The notes: generated by a model from the letters alone, not told the origin. Counted from the stretch's first letter, positions 17,609-26,971 are shown. The stretch: 64,000 nt of DNA from Murimonas intestini (GCF_024622195.1 NZ_JANKBI010000022.1:35540-99539); one strand, 5' to 3'. Numbers and translations are program-made.

Positions 17609-18495
17609 CTTCTTTTCCCCTCCTCCTCTTTATTGGAAAGCAGTGTATTTATCAGCATCAATGCACACAGGCACTGAAGGATCAGGACAACTGCCACCGT
17701 ACATCCGTAGCCGTATTTTCTTAATTTAAACGCACTCCTGAAGGTCATATATGTCAGACTGTAAGTAGCTGTCCCCGGCCCTCCCTGGGTAAGCAGCTGC
17801 ATCTGCGCATATATATTAAACCCGCCTGTCACAGCAAAGATAAGGCATGTGCGCAGCGTATCCTTCATCATAGGAATGATGATCCTGAAATTTGTCTGCC
17901 ATCTGGATGCCCCGTCTATGCTGCTGGCCTCAATATATTCACTGGGTATAGCGTTTGCAGAAGAATACATGATGACAAACTCATATCCCATATACTGCCA
18001 GGCATTCACAAATGCAATGACAAAGATCGCTATAGATTTATCAGACAGCCAATCCTGCTGATAGGAAGATCCCAGCATTTCCAGGACACGGTTGATCAGG
18101 CCGATCTCCGGATTCAGTATGGAAGACCACAGCTGGCATACTGCCGTCACTGATAAAACTACCGGTATAAAGAAGCTGGTTTTAATAAATTTTTTGCATT
18201 TTATGCGTTTGTCTAAAAGCAGCAGGGTCAGAAACAATCCCACAATGACCTGAAGCAGCACCAGCACCCCTGCCACCAGAAGGCCATTCTTAAAAGACCT
18301 GGCAAATAATTTGTCCTGAAACAGCTTTATGTAATTATCTATTCCGACAAAGGTCCCGCCAGTCAGCCCGTCCCAGTCATAGAAACTTTTTATTCCGGTC
18401 TGCAGTACCGGATAAAAGGCAATCAGTCCGAAGAACAGCAGACAGGGCATTGTAAAAATAAAAATCGTCTTTTTATCAGCCAGCATTTTATTCAT
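17584..18495 (-). CDS. sugar ABC transporter permease, MalF type, system B
   Basis: A 303-residue CUT1 permease. The chosen start (MNKMLADKK) at 18495 has AAGGAGAAA in front; an ORF extension to 18534 runs into a GC-rich hairpin region and is unlikely to be translated. Six membrane segments are visible, with SFFIPVVLSVTAVCQLW and the EAA loop in AIPSEYIEASSIDGASRWQTNFRI. It is separated from the binding-protein gene by a 105-bp GC-rich spacer, unlike the tight packing of the rest of the operon. Confidence 0.92.
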   Translation of the reverse strand: MNKMLADKKTIFIFTMPCLLFFGLIAFYPVLQTGIKSFYDWDGLTGGTFVGIDNYIKLFQDKLFARSFKNGLLVAGVLVLLQVIVGLFLTLLLLDKRIKCKKFIKTSFFIPVVLSVTAVCQLWSSILNPEIGLINRVLEMLGSSYQQDWLSDKSIAIFVIAFVNAWQYMGYEFVIMYSSANAIPSEYIEASSIDGASRWQTNFRIIIPMMKDTLRTCLIFAVTGGFNIYAQMQLLTQGGPGTATYSLTYMTFRSAFKLRKYGYGCTVAVVLILQCLCALMLINTLLSNKEEEGKRRWRKRSVQ

Positions 18496-18514
18496 ATATT
18501 TCTCCTTATAAGAA

Positions 18515-18600
18515 CGAAGGTGCGCAATGCGCACCCCCGCGAGTCTGTAACTTGGATAGCGCAGCTTTTGTTCCGCGCGCGCAGCGGCCCTCTGTTTTTG
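18515..18600 (-). repeat. GC-rich hairpin spacer between binding protein and permease
   Basis: The spacer is far richer in GC than its surroundings. It holds a perfect 8-bp inverted repeat, GGTGCGCA (18519-18526) and TGCGCACC (18528-18535), and a second GC stretch (GCGCGCGCAGCGG) near 18573-18590. Intergenic hairpins after the binding-protein gene often stabilise or partly terminate the message so that the binding protein outnumbers the permeases. The composition also fits an inserted REP-like element; no second copy was found in this window. Confidence 0.5.
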
Positions 18601-19965
18601 TCAGTTTGCAGAATCCACCAGATCATCGATCGTGTCGATCACTTCCTGTGCATCCATGCCTGTCAGCATCTCCTGAAGCGTTTCCACAAACGGTGTTGAA
18701 AATTCTACGTTTGGCAGCGCATGTGTCCATGTAGTATCGAAGGTCATCTTTGATATCTCCTCCCCTTCTTTTATGGAAAGTTCAGGGATCTCTATCTCTG
18801 GTTTGATATCAGGATCAATAGAGATGATCTTCGGTATCTTTGCCTGGTAAATATAGCCTCCTATGATAGATTCCTCAGCAAAGATGGCAGCTACATCTGC
18901 TACAAGATCCGGATCTTCTGTTGTTGCTGACACAGCTACACCCTCATAGGAAAAGCCGCCTGCAAACGCATATGGATTCTGCTCATTTTCTTTTCCCGCA
19001 TCTGCCATAGGATAGGACTCAAAATATCCCAGGTCGTCTCCCAGCTTTTCTGTCAGTGAGCTGATATCCCAGTCTCCATTTATAAACATTGCTGCCTGGC
19101 CTGTAGTAAACAGGCTTTGGGCTGTCTCATAATCAGTAGATGTGGCTCCTGCCTCAAAGAACCCTAAGTCAACCAGGTCTATCATTTTTGTAATTGCCTT
19201 TGTGTATCCTTCATCAGACGCATGGGCTTTTCCCTCTGAAAGTGCCTTCAGGCCGCCTGTATTATATTTCATGGCAAACATATCAAAAAATCCGCCGATG
19301 ACAAAACCTTCCTTTGCAAAGATTGAACAGGGAATGATATCTTTTTCTATCAGCTTCTCTGAAGCCTCTTTCAGTTCCTCGTAATTTTCAGGAATCTTTA
19401 TGCCGTTCTCTTCGAAGACTCTTTTATTATAATACAGGAGCAGTGCCTGTGCCCCTCCATCCGGGAAAATATATGCTTTCCCGTCCGTATAATAAGGCGT
19501 ATCTTTAGCTGAATCCAGAAGAATGTCCTCATAACCTGTTGACTTCACATATTCATCCAGAACAAGAAGACTGCCGCTGGTAGAGAGAGCTGCCACATCA
19601 CCTGCATTCACATGCATAATATCAGGAAGATCACCTGTTGCCGCCCGTGTCTTTAATGTCTGTCCATCATCCTGGGGGTGTGCTTCGATTTCAAATTCCA
19701 GATTCGGGTACTTCTCTTTTACTTTGCTTACAGCATAGTCTATTGCCGGCTTCTCTTCCTCGCCATAGTGAGAAAAAATCTTCAGTGTTCTTTTTGCCTC
19801 TCCCTGCTTTGTTCTTTCCTGCTTCGTCTCCACTATCCTGGCCTGTTCTTCTTCATCCTGAATTTTCTTATCACCATCCTGTATTCCGCTTCCTGCACTG
19901 CAGCCTGCCAGCATAGACACTGCCATCGCTCCGGCCATTATTACGCTCAACATTTTCTTCTTCAT
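18601..19965 (-). CDS. sugar-binding lipoprotein, system B
   Basis: A 454-residue family 1 solute-binding protein. The signal peptide MKKKMLSVIMAGAMAVSM ends in the lipobox LAGC, so the mature protein is lipid-anchored at Cys22. After a Glu/Lys/Arg-rich linker (residues about 28-60) the mature fold begins with TLKIFSHYGEEEK. It continues with typical CUT1 blocks such as LPDIMHVNAG and FTTGQAAMFINGDWD. AAGGAGGA precedes the ATG. It is the first gene of operon B and is divergent from the kinase at 20211. Its ligand is presumably an alpha-1,2-fucosylated oligosaccharide, inferred only from the GH95 gene. Confidence 0.92.
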   Translation of the reverse strand: MKKKMLSVIMAGAMAVSMLAGCSAGSGIQDGDKKIQDEEEQARIVETKQERTKQGEAKRTLKIFSHYGEEEKPAIDYAVSKVKEKYPNLEFEIEAHPQDDGQTLKTRAATGDLPDIMHVNAGDVAALSTSGSLLVLDEYVKSTGYEDILLDSAKDTPYYTDGKAYIFPDGGAQALLLYYNKRVFEENGIKIPENYEELKEASEKLIEKDIIPCSIFAKEGFVIGGFFDMFAMKYNTGGLKALSEGKAHASDEGYTKAITKMIDLVDLGFFEAGATSTDYETAQSLFTTGQAAMFINGDWDISSLTEKLGDDLGYFESYPMADAGKENEQNPYAFAGGFSYEGVAVSATTEDPDLVADVAAIFAEESIIGGYIYQAKIPKIISIDPDIKPEIEIPELSIKEGEEISKMTFDTTWTHALPNVEFSTPFVETLQEMLTGMDAQEVIDTIDDLVDSAN

Positions 19966-20210
19966 TACCGTTCCTCCTTATGTTTTCTGATATCTTTATT
20001 ATTCCATATCCTCTTTATATCTTCCAGGCTTCTGAGGGCCGGAAATAGAAAGATTCAAGACTGTTTTCCCATCCAATTCCTTCCATTTGTACAAATCAGG
20101 ACTTTTTGTAAAATTCAGGCAGGTTGGCCAATTCTCTTTTATCTTTCTCCTCCTATGTTATAATAAGCACATAGACACTAAGAAGATATCATTATAAGCA
20201 GGTGAAAATT

Positions 20211-21965
20211 ATGGAAAATACCGGGAATAAGATTGTCTCACGTTTTTTTGAACTGTCTCTGAAGAAAAAGCTTGTACTCATCATACTGTTCTGCATTTTT
20301 GCCCAGAATATCTTCCTGCTGCTGTTTTCAAACAGACTGCTGAACCGCCAGGAGATCAAAACAGCCCAGCAGCATGTGGATAATGAATGCTTTCTCATCA
20401 ATAAGCAGCTGGAAAATATGTATCAGAATACAACCCTTTGTGCAAATGAATTGATTAAAGAAATAAACCAGATCCTGTCTAAAAAAACATCAGGCGCATC
20501 ACTGCAAAGAAGCATCACTTATTCTCTTAATTATAACCTGCACCTTTTTCCGTTCCTCACATCCATCATCTATTATCCTGAAGACGGACAGCCTATTGCT
20601 GCAGGTTCATCAGGGACTATAGACCCCTCCCTCATCCGGGACTCCATTCTGGACAGCCTCACCAGCCCCATGCCGCCTGAAAATATTTTTCTCCCCCTGG
20701 AATGGCGCCCCTGCCTGGGTATTTCAGACGAACCGGTGCTCACATTCTATAAAAAGGTATTACATATTGATTCCGGGATAACGCTGGGGCACCTGCTTCT
20801 CACCATGAAGGAATCTTCTGTATCTGCCCTTTTTACGAACTCCTCCCAGCACTATTACCTGATAGACGGTGCTTACCAGATCGTGTCTTCCACTGACAAG
20901 GCGGAAGTGCTAAAACAATGTCCTGATGAATTAACGACAGCTGTTTCCCCTTCCATTACTGGAAACACATCGCTTACAATAGGCGGTATGGAATATTTCC
21001 TGTCCTGGCATCCCATTGACAGCCTGGGGTTCACCCTTGTTAATCAGATCCCCATGTCTGAACTGACAGCAAATATCTCCTACAACAGCCTTCTGCTGCT
21101 GTGTGTGGGAATCCTGACATGTCTTACTGTTTTCATGTTTATTGCGCTCTTTACACATATGATAACAAAGCCTCTGGGATATTTAAATACGAAAATACAG
21201 AATGTGGAACACGGCGATCTTAAAACACGTTCTACTTTGGCTCGCCAGGATGAAATAGGCAGGATCTCAGACAGCTTTAATGCCATGGTCTCAGAAATTG
21301 ATAAATTGACAGAATGTATGAAGGAGGAGCAGAAGCAGAAAAGAAAATATGAACTGTCACTGATCCAGTCGCAGATAAATCCCCATTTCTTCTATAATGT
21401 CCTGGATGTGATATATGTAATGTGTTATCAGAAGGATACAGAAAATGCCGCCACAGTCACAAGATACCTGGCCAATTACTACAGGAATTCTCTGAGCAAC
21501 GGGCAGGAAGTCATTTCCCTGCAGGATGAATTTGATATTGTAAAAAATTATCTGGCTATCCAGAAATACCGCTATCAGGATATCCTGAATTATGATATCG
21601 TTCTGGATCCCATGACCGCCTCATGCAAGGTTCCTAAAATGACTCTTCAGCCCCTGGTGGAAAATGCTCTCTACCACGGCTTAAAGGAGAGCCGTCACGG
21701 CGGCTGCATCCGCATCATAGGCCGTTTCCTGTGCGGTAAGATACTGCTGGCCGTGTCTGACAACGGCAACGGCATGACAGAGGAATACTTAAAAGAGCTC
21801 TTCGAAACAGAGGAGCAAGAACACCATTTTGGAATGCAGAGTGTAAAAAAACGTCTGATCCTGTATTACAACACAAGCTGCAGATTCCGTGTATTCACGA
21901 AACCGGGACTGGGCACAACTGTCCTGATCATGATCCCTGCCAGTCCTCTTACAGAGACTCTTTAA
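20211..21965 (+). CDS. YesM-type sensor histidine kinase, system B
   Basis: A 584-residue membrane kinase of the same class as the system A kinase. Two membrane segments (about residues 17-40 and 285-310) flank an extracellular sensor of roughly 240 residues. A HAMP segment with DEIGRISDSFNAMVSEI is followed by the phosphorylated His in QSQINPHFFYNVLD and ATP-binding motifs MTLQPLVENALYHGL, VSDNGNGM and FGMQSVKKRL. An ATG at 20211 with AGGTG upstream was chosen; a GTG nine bases earlier is the alternative. A TATAAT box lies at 20159-20164. The response regulator follows after 16 bp. Confidence 0.9.
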   Translation: MENTGNKIVSRFFELSLKKKLVLIILFCIFAQNIFLLLFSNRLLNRQEIKTAQQHVDNECFLINKQLENMYQNTTLCANELIKEINQILSKKTSGASLQRSITYSLNYNLHLFPFLTSIIYYPEDGQPIAAGSSGTIDPSLIRDSILDSLTSPMPPENIFLPLEWRPCLGISDEPVLTFYKKVLHIDSGITLGHLLLTMKESSVSALFTNSSQHYYLIDGAYQIVSSTDKAEVLKQCPDELTTAVSPSITGNTSLTIGGMEYFLSWHPIDSLGFTLVNQIPMSELTANISYNSLLLLCVGILTCLTVFMFIALFTHMITKPLGYLNTKIQNVEHGDLKTRSTLARQDEIGRISDSFNAMVSEIDKLTECMKEEQKQKRKYELSLIQSQINPHFFYNVLDVIYVMCYQKDTENAATVTRYLANYYRNSLSNGQEVISLQDEFDIVKNYLAIQKYRYQDILNYDIVLDPMTASCKVPKMTLQPLVENALYHGLKESRHGGCIRIIGRFLCGKILLAVSDNGNGMTEEYLKELFETEEQEHHFGMQSVKKRLILYYNTSCRFRVFTKPGLGTTVLIMIPASPLTETL

Positions 21966-21981
21966 TAGAAGGAGAAATACT

Positions 21982-23571
21982 ATGATTAACGTATTGATTG
22001 CTGATGATGAGATACTTTTCAGAAACTATATGCTGACTGCGGTTGACTGGAACGAGCTGGGTTTTTCTATCTGCTGCGTGGCTCAGAATGGTGAGGAGGC
22101 ATTAAATTCCCTCACCTCCTTCCGGGTCGATATTGCTTTCTTAGATATAAATATGCCTTATGCGGACGGCATCAGTGTGGCATCCCGCATACGAAGTGAA
22201 TCACCTGATACGCTGATCGTATTTATTACAGGTTACTCAGACTTCACTTATACACAGAAAGCCATCCAGCTGAAAATTGAAGATTACCTGCTCAAACCTT
22301 TTTCCCCTGAGGACCTGACAAAGCTCTTAAAGCAGCTGAAGCAGAAAACCGCCCTGCTCCGCTCACGCCAAAAGGCTGAACGGCAGGCAAACCAGCTGAT
22401 GATGGAACAATATTTTAATTCCCTGCTGGGCTTCTGCGAACAGAGTCCCGGCATTACATCCCCATCACTTTTCCCTGACTCCCCCTGGAATATCTCTGAG
22501 TATTTCATGGCCGCCGTGGTGGAAATCGGCTATCTGGGCGTAATTGAATCCAGCCATGAAAACCTTCCCCTCTGGAAGTTTTCCATACAGAACTGCCTGG
22601 AGGAGACGCTGTCTGTACCGGGAAAATTATTTATATTTAACATTCCCTGTGACAGGATCGTAGTCCTTTTTAACTTTAAGGACTATGCGTCTGCTGCCAC
22701 CTACCCCTACAGCAGGCTGCAAAAGGCTGCGGACCTGATCCGCTCCTGGTTTTCTGTCACACTGTCCATAGGCATAGGTGAGCTGGAAAAGGGTATTGAT
22801 TCTATTCCCGTATCATTTAAAAAAGCGCTCCTCGCCCTGCAGGCCAGAAGCACAAAAGAGGAAGGAAATCTTTTCTATCATAAAGACACAGATCTGCAGT
22901 TCTCGAAAGGTTTCTACAATCTGGAACTCCACAACCAGGTCATGTTTGCGCTGCGCCAAAACAACCTTTCTGAGCTCTCAGAAATCTTAGAAGGACTTGA
23001 GAAGGAGATACTGACAAAACACTACGATTCTGATACCGTTCAGACTATTTTTACCTCCATATTTTCCCTGTGCCTTGCTTTTGTCATGGAGAAGGACGGA
23101 AATGTTATGGATATACTGGACCAGGATTTTGTCCGCTACCAGTCCTGCTTTGCCGGTTCGGACATCCGTGAGAGCTGCCGCTTTTTATATTCTCTGTTTG
23201 AGAAGGTCCTCGCCAGATACTCCAGCATAAAATCCACCCGCTCCTTAGATGTGATCCGGAAAGTGCAGGAATATGTGGCCGGACACTATATGGAGGATAC
23301 ACTCTCAGTGGAGGATATCGCCGCCTATGTTATTCTAGATTCCAGCTATATACGCAAGCTATTCAATAAATACATGAAATGTACTATAACGAACTTCATC
23401 CTTACGACAAGGATGGAGCATGCCAGGCAGTTATTAGAAGACGGAGAGACAAATATTACTTATATTGCATCCCTTACGGGCTACAAGGATTCCGGTTATT
23501 TCAGCAAATGCTTTAAAAAGTATTATGGTGTATCACCAAAGGCTTATTCACATTTAAGGTCCTGCCCATGA
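21982..23571 (+). CDS. YesN-type response regulator with AraC DNA-binding domain, system B
   Basis: A 529-residue regulator. The receiver domain carries IADDE, phospho-acceptor D55 in IAFLDINMP, the switch Thr in FITGYSD and the Lys in DYLLKPFSP. The middle is not recognisable as a known domain. The C-terminal AraC helix-turn-helix has VILDSSYIRKLFNKYMKCT and LTGYKDSGYFSKCFKKYYGVSPKAY. AAGGAG precedes the ATG. The gene probably activates the binding-protein promoter between 19966 and 20210, but no clear repeat like that of system A was seen there. It converges on the HD-domain gene with only 9 bp between the stops. Confidence 0.92.
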   Translation: MINVLIADDEILFRNYMLTAVDWNELGFSICCVAQNGEEALNSLTSFRVDIAFLDINMPYADGISVASRIRSESPDTLIVFITGYSDFTYTQKAIQLKIEDYLLKPFSPEDLTKLLKQLKQKTALLRSRQKAERQANQLMMEQYFNSLLGFCEQSPGITSPSLFPDSPWNISEYFMAAVVEIGYLGVIESSHENLPLWKFSIQNCLEETLSVPGKLFIFNIPCDRIVVLFNFKDYASAATYPYSRLQKAADLIRSWFSVTLSIGIGELEKGIDSIPVSFKKALLALQARSTKEEGNLFYHKDTDLQFSKGFYNLELHNQVMFALRQNNLSELSEILEGLEKEILTKHYDSDTVQTIFTSIFSLCLAFVMEKDGNVMDILDQDFVRYQSCFAGSDIRESCRFLYSLFEKVLARYSSIKSTRSLDVIRKVQEYVAGHYMEDTLSVEDIAAYVILDSSYIRKLFNKYMKCTITNFILTTRMEHARQLLEDGETNITYIASLTGYKDSGYFSKCFKKYYGVSPKAYSHLRSCP

Positions 23572-23580
23572 CAGTACCGT

Positions 23581-24153
23581 CTATTCTGTGCTCTCCGGCG
23601 GGATATGACGCCGGGTCTCTGCATCCAGCTCTCTGCGAAGTTCTCTGAGCAGTTCATCTGCCTCAAAATACTTCCTGCCATATTCCAGATTGAATTCATA
23701 GTCAAAATCTTCCGGATTCCTTCCCTGATTATGCTGGATGATGGTTTCGGCCTTGTCCAGAGCCTTCACAAGGTGAGCTTCCGGCGTCAGATTTTCGTCA
23801 TATTCCCGCCAGATATCGAGCCACTTCTTCCCAGAACTGCCCGGCAGAAGTGAAAACACCTTTTCCACAGACTGCTTTTCCTTCTTATGCTTCAGCTCCT
23901 CATCAGGCCTGAGCGCAGCTGATATATCTCCGTCGTATATCTCTCCTAAGTCATGCACAAGACACAGCTGGTACACTCTGACCGCATCAAGGCAGGGATA
24001 TTCCTCCAGAAATACACCTGCTAAAAGCGCCAGACGCCAGGAATGCTCAGCTGTGCTCTCCTGCCTGCCCCGGGCAGTCCACGCTGTTCTCAGAGTTGAT
24101 TTCAGGTTTTCCGTCTCTCTGATAAAGTCCAGATATTCTGTAATTTTTTCCAT
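23581..24153 (-). CDS. HD-domain phosphohydrolase (YfbR/HDDC2-like)
   Basis: A 190-residue cytoplasmic protein of the HD superfamily. Metal-binding residues appear in the expected order: STAEHSWRLALLA (first His), LCLVHDLGEIYDGD (the HD pair), and a late LVKALDKAETIIQHN (last Asp). Members such as YfbR are 5'-deoxynucleotidases, and HDDC2 proteins are similar in length. AGGAGGAAA precedes the start at 24153; an upstream in-frame Met was rejected because it lacks this. The true substrate is not known. It is followed and preceded by unrelated genes and looks like a single-gene unit. Confidence 0.8.
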   Translation of the reverse strand: MEKITEYLDFIRETENLKSTLRTAWTARGRQESTAEHSWRLALLAGVFLEEYPCLDAVRVYQLCLVHDLGEIYDGDISAALRPDEELKHKKEKQSVEKVFSLLPGSSGKKWLDIWREYDENLTPEAHLVKALDKAETIIQHNQGRNPEDFDYEFNLEYGRKYFEADELLRELRRELDAETRRHIPPESTE

Positions 24154-24230
24154 GTCTCTTTTCCTCCTGTATTTTGATTCTGCCCTCAAGCAGATGCTTT
24201 CCTTTTGGCTGATCTCACATCTGAGTATTA

Positions 24231-24782
24231 CTATTCAGCAACGTTCTGTAATTCATATGATAATTCTTCCAAAATCTCCTCCGCCCCTTTTAACTGAGCC
24301 TGTACAATATAGAGGCTCTGCCTGGTATTCAGCACATAGATTTGAGGAACTTGCCCTCCTTCCATCTTACCGGTCTGTTTTTCTATTTCCAGGCTGTACT
24401 TTTGAAGCAGTCTGACACGTGCTCCTAACAAGTCAACCGCCATCTGTTTATCCAGGGCATTGATAAAAAACATACCTATATGAAAGGGTGTTATATCATA
24501 ATCAAAATCTGAGAGATAGCCAGTAATTGTGTCCATAAACTCCTGCCTTCCCCTGTCAGTTACTGTGTAGACTGTTTTATCCGGCATATTACCGGATTTT
24601 TCAATGCTTCCGGTAATATATCCCTTTTTTTCAGCCGCTTTGAGCGTTGCATATACGGTCGAACTGGCAATATTATACCACTCCCGGACATTCATTGTTG
24701 TCAGCCATTTATTCAGCTCATAAGCATTCACCGGCTGCTGTTCTATGATTCCAACAAGTATTGTCATTGTCTTTGAAAACAT
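24231..24782 (-). CDS. PadR family transcriptional regulator
   Basis: A 183-residue regulator. The N-terminal winged helix shows the PadR pattern: LVGIIEQQPVNAYELNKWL, then IASSTVYATLKAAEKKGYI and the wing TVYTVTDRGRQEF. The C-terminal part (residues about 100-183) is a charged helical region used for dimerisation in this family. The start at 24782 has AAGGAGGT. It is divergent from the creatininase gene, and an 18-bp perfect palindrome lies between them at 24817-24834, so it probably represses itself and that gene. The inducer is unknown. Confidence 0.87.
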   Translation of the reverse strand: MFSKTMTILVGIIEQQPVNAYELNKWLTTMNVREWYNIASSTVYATLKAAEKKGYITGSIEKSGNMPDKTVYTVTDRGRQEFMDTITGYLSDFDYDITPFHIGMFFINALDKQMAVDLLGARVRLLQKYSLEIEKQTGKMEGGQVPQIYVLNTRQSLYIVQAQLKGAEEILEELSYELQNVAE

Positions 24783-24816
24783 AAAATACCTCCTTGACAT
24801 TGCTATGTATATATAC

Positions 24817-24834
24817 TACTCTATATATAGAGTA
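24817..24834. promoter_or_regulatory. 18-bp perfect palindrome, probable PadR operator
   Basis: TACTCTATATATAGAGTA is a perfect palindrome in the 140-bp divergent region between padR and the creatininase gene. A nearby ATGT at 24804-24807 gives a partial match to the ATGT-N8-ACAT style of PadR sites. Position and symmetry suggest an operator serving both genes; binding itself is inferred. Confidence 0.55.
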
Positions 24835-24922
24835 TTTATTTTAATTTATTATTCAATCATAACATCCTGCTGTAAAATTGGGAAGATGAATAACTTAATA
24901 AAATCAAAGGAGGCATATAAAA

Positions 24923-25768
24923 ATGATCTGTGATTTACTTACACTGAACTGGGAAGAAATATCCCGGCAGGCTCCCGGAAAACTTGTTGTCTTTCTGGGT
25001 ATAGCGCCTGTTGAGGAACATGGCAGGCATCTGCCCACAGGAGTAGATTTTTATGAGACAAGATACTGGATAGACGGCGCCATCAGATTTCTGGAAAATG
25101 AACACCCGGATTACTGCTACGGGACGCTTCCCGTAATTCCTCTGGGGTTCGCTGATATGGGCATGTTTCCCGGCAATATCCATGTAAGCAGAAAGTTGAT
25201 ATTTGATGTTATATACGAAACTGTAAAGGCTGTTGCAAATTGGGGTGTTAAACACATCATCGTGATTTCAGGACATGCTGACCCTCTTCACTCAATTGCC
25301 ATAGAACAGGCTTGTGAAAAAATAAATACAGAAAATGGCATAACAGCCTTTGCCCCTATGGGCTCCATATTTAATGCCAACCAAAAAGGTATTGTCTCCG
25401 AACAGCCGGAAGAACTTACTGAGAATACCCGGAAATATCCAAATGACTTTCACGCCGGCTGGATTGAGACTTCATGTATGCTGGAAATTGCACCCGAATA
25501 TGTAAGCCCTGACTATCATACAAGGCCGGATATTTCCCTCAGCGGCAGAGATATGATGGATCCCGTCAGGACCGCCGCCCTCATCAGGGATGAAGGACAT
25601 ATCGGTTATCCTTCAAGGGCCTCCGCAAAGCTGGGCGCCATGCTGAATATGGATATGTCACGGCAGATAAAAGAAGCCGTCTGCAGGTTCCTTGACAGAA
25701 AAGGGTATCAGTGTTATGAAAAGCACCCTTTATACGATATTCCTGGTTTCAGGATAACAGATATTTAA
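24923..25768 (+). CDS. creatininase family amidohydrolase
   Basis: A 281-residue enzyme of the creatininase superfamily, metal-dependent hydrolases of cyclic amides or formamides. The key metal motif PVEEHGRHLPTGVD is present (E31, H33, D42). The usual NGHGGN block is changed to SGHADP, while a late Glu and His region (AGWIETSCML) is kept. AAAGGAGG precedes the ATG. Known relatives act on creatinine, MftE-type peptides or formylaminopyrimidines; nothing in the context points to one of these. Divergence from padR suggests inducible expression. The altered GH block makes a non-creatinine substrate more likely. Confidence 0.82.
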   Translation: MICDLLTLNWEEISRQAPGKLVVFLGIAPVEEHGRHLPTGVDFYETRYWIDGAIRFLENEHPDYCYGTLPVIPLGFADMGMFPGNIHVSRKLIFDVIYETVKAVANWGVKHIIVISGHADPLHSIAIEQACEKINTENGITAFAPMGSIFNANQKGIVSEQPEELTENTRKYPNDFHAGWIETSCMLEIAPEYVSPDYHTRPDISLSGRDMMDPVRTAALIRDEGHIGYPSRASAKLGAMLNMDMSRQIKEAVCRFLDRKGYQCYEKHPLYDIPGFRITDI

Positions 25769-25778
25769 TCCTCATCAG

Positions 25779-25802
25779 AGGGGTGCCCACCGGCGCCCCT
25801 TT
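25779..25802 (+). terminator. hairpin terminator after creatininase gene
   Basis: AGGGGTGCC and GGCGCCCCT pair over nine positions (one G-U) around a CACC loop and are followed by TTTC. It lies between the convergent creatininase and flavodoxin genes and touches the flavodoxin stop, so it may serve both. Confidence 0.6.
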
Positions 25803-26326
25803 CACAGCGCCCTGGCATACTCAAGAAGAGGTTCAGTCTGCTCCTTTGAACTGCAGTCAAATGAATGCGATACCATGCGGTATGCCTCACTCTCACCCCC
25901 AGACTTTTTCAGCATCTTCCTGAACAGACTCATCAGCACTCTGTCCACAGTCCCCATCTTCTCGTAGGAAAGTCCGCCATGGAAATAGAAGACCCTTATC
26001 CTCTCCCTCTGTGCCCCTGTCAGATCCTTTAAATTCATTTCTATAGCTTTCTCAACCTCAGGCGAATCAGGCGGGGTAGCCCCTGTGGCATACACAATAA
26101 TGCGTTTTCCCTCAAGCGCGGGCAGCTTCTCCTTAAACCACTTAAACCCTTTAATACTCCCTGCATGGGCCCAGCCCCCGAAAATAACACACTCATACTG
26201 TGACAGATCTGCCTTGTCACGCTCCTTATAGGGAATCATCTGATATCCCAGCTCCTCACATATCCATTTGGCATACCTCTCAGTGAAACCTGTCTTGCTG
26301 TTGTAAATAACTATTCCTTTTTTCAT
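25802..26326 (-). CDS. flavodoxin-domain protein (HemG/PgdA-like)
   Basis: A 174-residue protein with an N-terminal flavodoxin fold: KKGIVIYNSKTGFTERYAKWI is the FMN phosphate-binding loop (T/S-x-T-G-x-T), followed by VIFGGWAHAGSIKGFKWF and IIVYATGATPP loops that contact the flavin. The C-terminus contains a Lys/Arg-rich segment (MSLFRKMLKK). The arrangement resembles protoporphyrinogen-oxidase-like HemG or general flavodoxins, but no heme gene is nearby. AGGAGGG precedes the start at 26326. It follows the TetR gene by 66 bp and is probably its partner in one operon. Confidence 0.8.
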   Translation of the reverse strand: MKKGIVIYNSKTGFTERYAKWICEELGYQMIPYKERDKADLSQYECVIFGGWAHAGSIKGFKWFKEKLPALEGKRIIVYATGATPPDSPEVEKAIEMNLKDLTGAQRERIRVFYFHGGLSYEKMGTVDRVLMSLFRKMLKKSGGESEAYRMVSHSFDCSSKEQTEPLLEYARAL

Positions 26327-26392
26327 TTCTTTATCCCTCCTGATTTTCCACTCCACTGCACTGACTCCAGCCAGCACAGCCGCCTGTATTCG

Positions 26393-26971
26393 TCACTCCG
26401 CAGTCTCTTTCGCCTCTCCTTTTATACGTGCCGCAAGCGCTTCATACGCCTCCTCCATCTGCTCCATGACCTGACCTGCTGATATTTCCGGACCTGCTGA
26501 AGCCAGAATAAAAGATACACCCATGGTGTAGGTAATCATATGGTAATGCAGGCGGCGGGCCGCTTCCAGACTGATATGATGCTCCTCTGCCAGAAATTCT
26601 GCCACCTGGGGGCTGCTCTCCTGCCTGTATATCTCTTCCAGCGAGCCAGCTCCCTCTCTCCTTCTCATAAAGTACATCTTAAATAAATTGGGCTCCTCCC
26701 GGGCAAGGCTGACATATGAACGTCCAATGCTCTTAAAATAATCTGACGGTTGCATATGTTCCGCCACATACTCTTTAAAAAACCTGCCTGTTCTCTCCGC
26801 TACCTCCTGCTTCAATGTTTCCATATTAGAACAGTAGCTGTAAATTGGCTGGACAGAGCAGCCGAGCTTTCCGGCGATATTTTTTACTATAACCTGATCC
26901 CCGCCGCCTTCCCGTGCAAGTTCAAATGCAGCTTCTATGACCATATCCTTTGTGATTCTCTGTTTTGGCAT
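26393..26971 (-). CDS. TetR family regulator (flavodoxin operon)
   Basis: A 192-residue regulator with the N-terminal TetR helix-turn-helix: ITKDMVIEAAFELAREGG, then IVKNIAGKLGCSVQPIYSYCSNMETLK. The C-terminal ligand domain is helical and gives no clue to the ligand. AAAGGAAAA lies before the ATG. The gene is transcribed away from the spore photoproduct lyase gene; a perfect 20-bp inverted repeat at 27018-27062 lies in the gap and is the likely operator. The next gene downstream is the flavodoxin-domain gene. Confidence 0.88.
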   Translation of the reverse strand: MPKQRITKDMVIEAAFELAREGGGDQVIVKNIAGKLGCSVQPIYSYCSNMETLKQEVAERTGRFFKEYVAEHMQPSDYFKSIGRSYVSLAREEPNLFKMYFMRRREGAGSLEEIYRQESSPQVAEFLAEEHHISLEAARRLHYHMITYTMGVSFILASAGPEISAGQVMEQMEEAYEALAARIKGEAKETAE

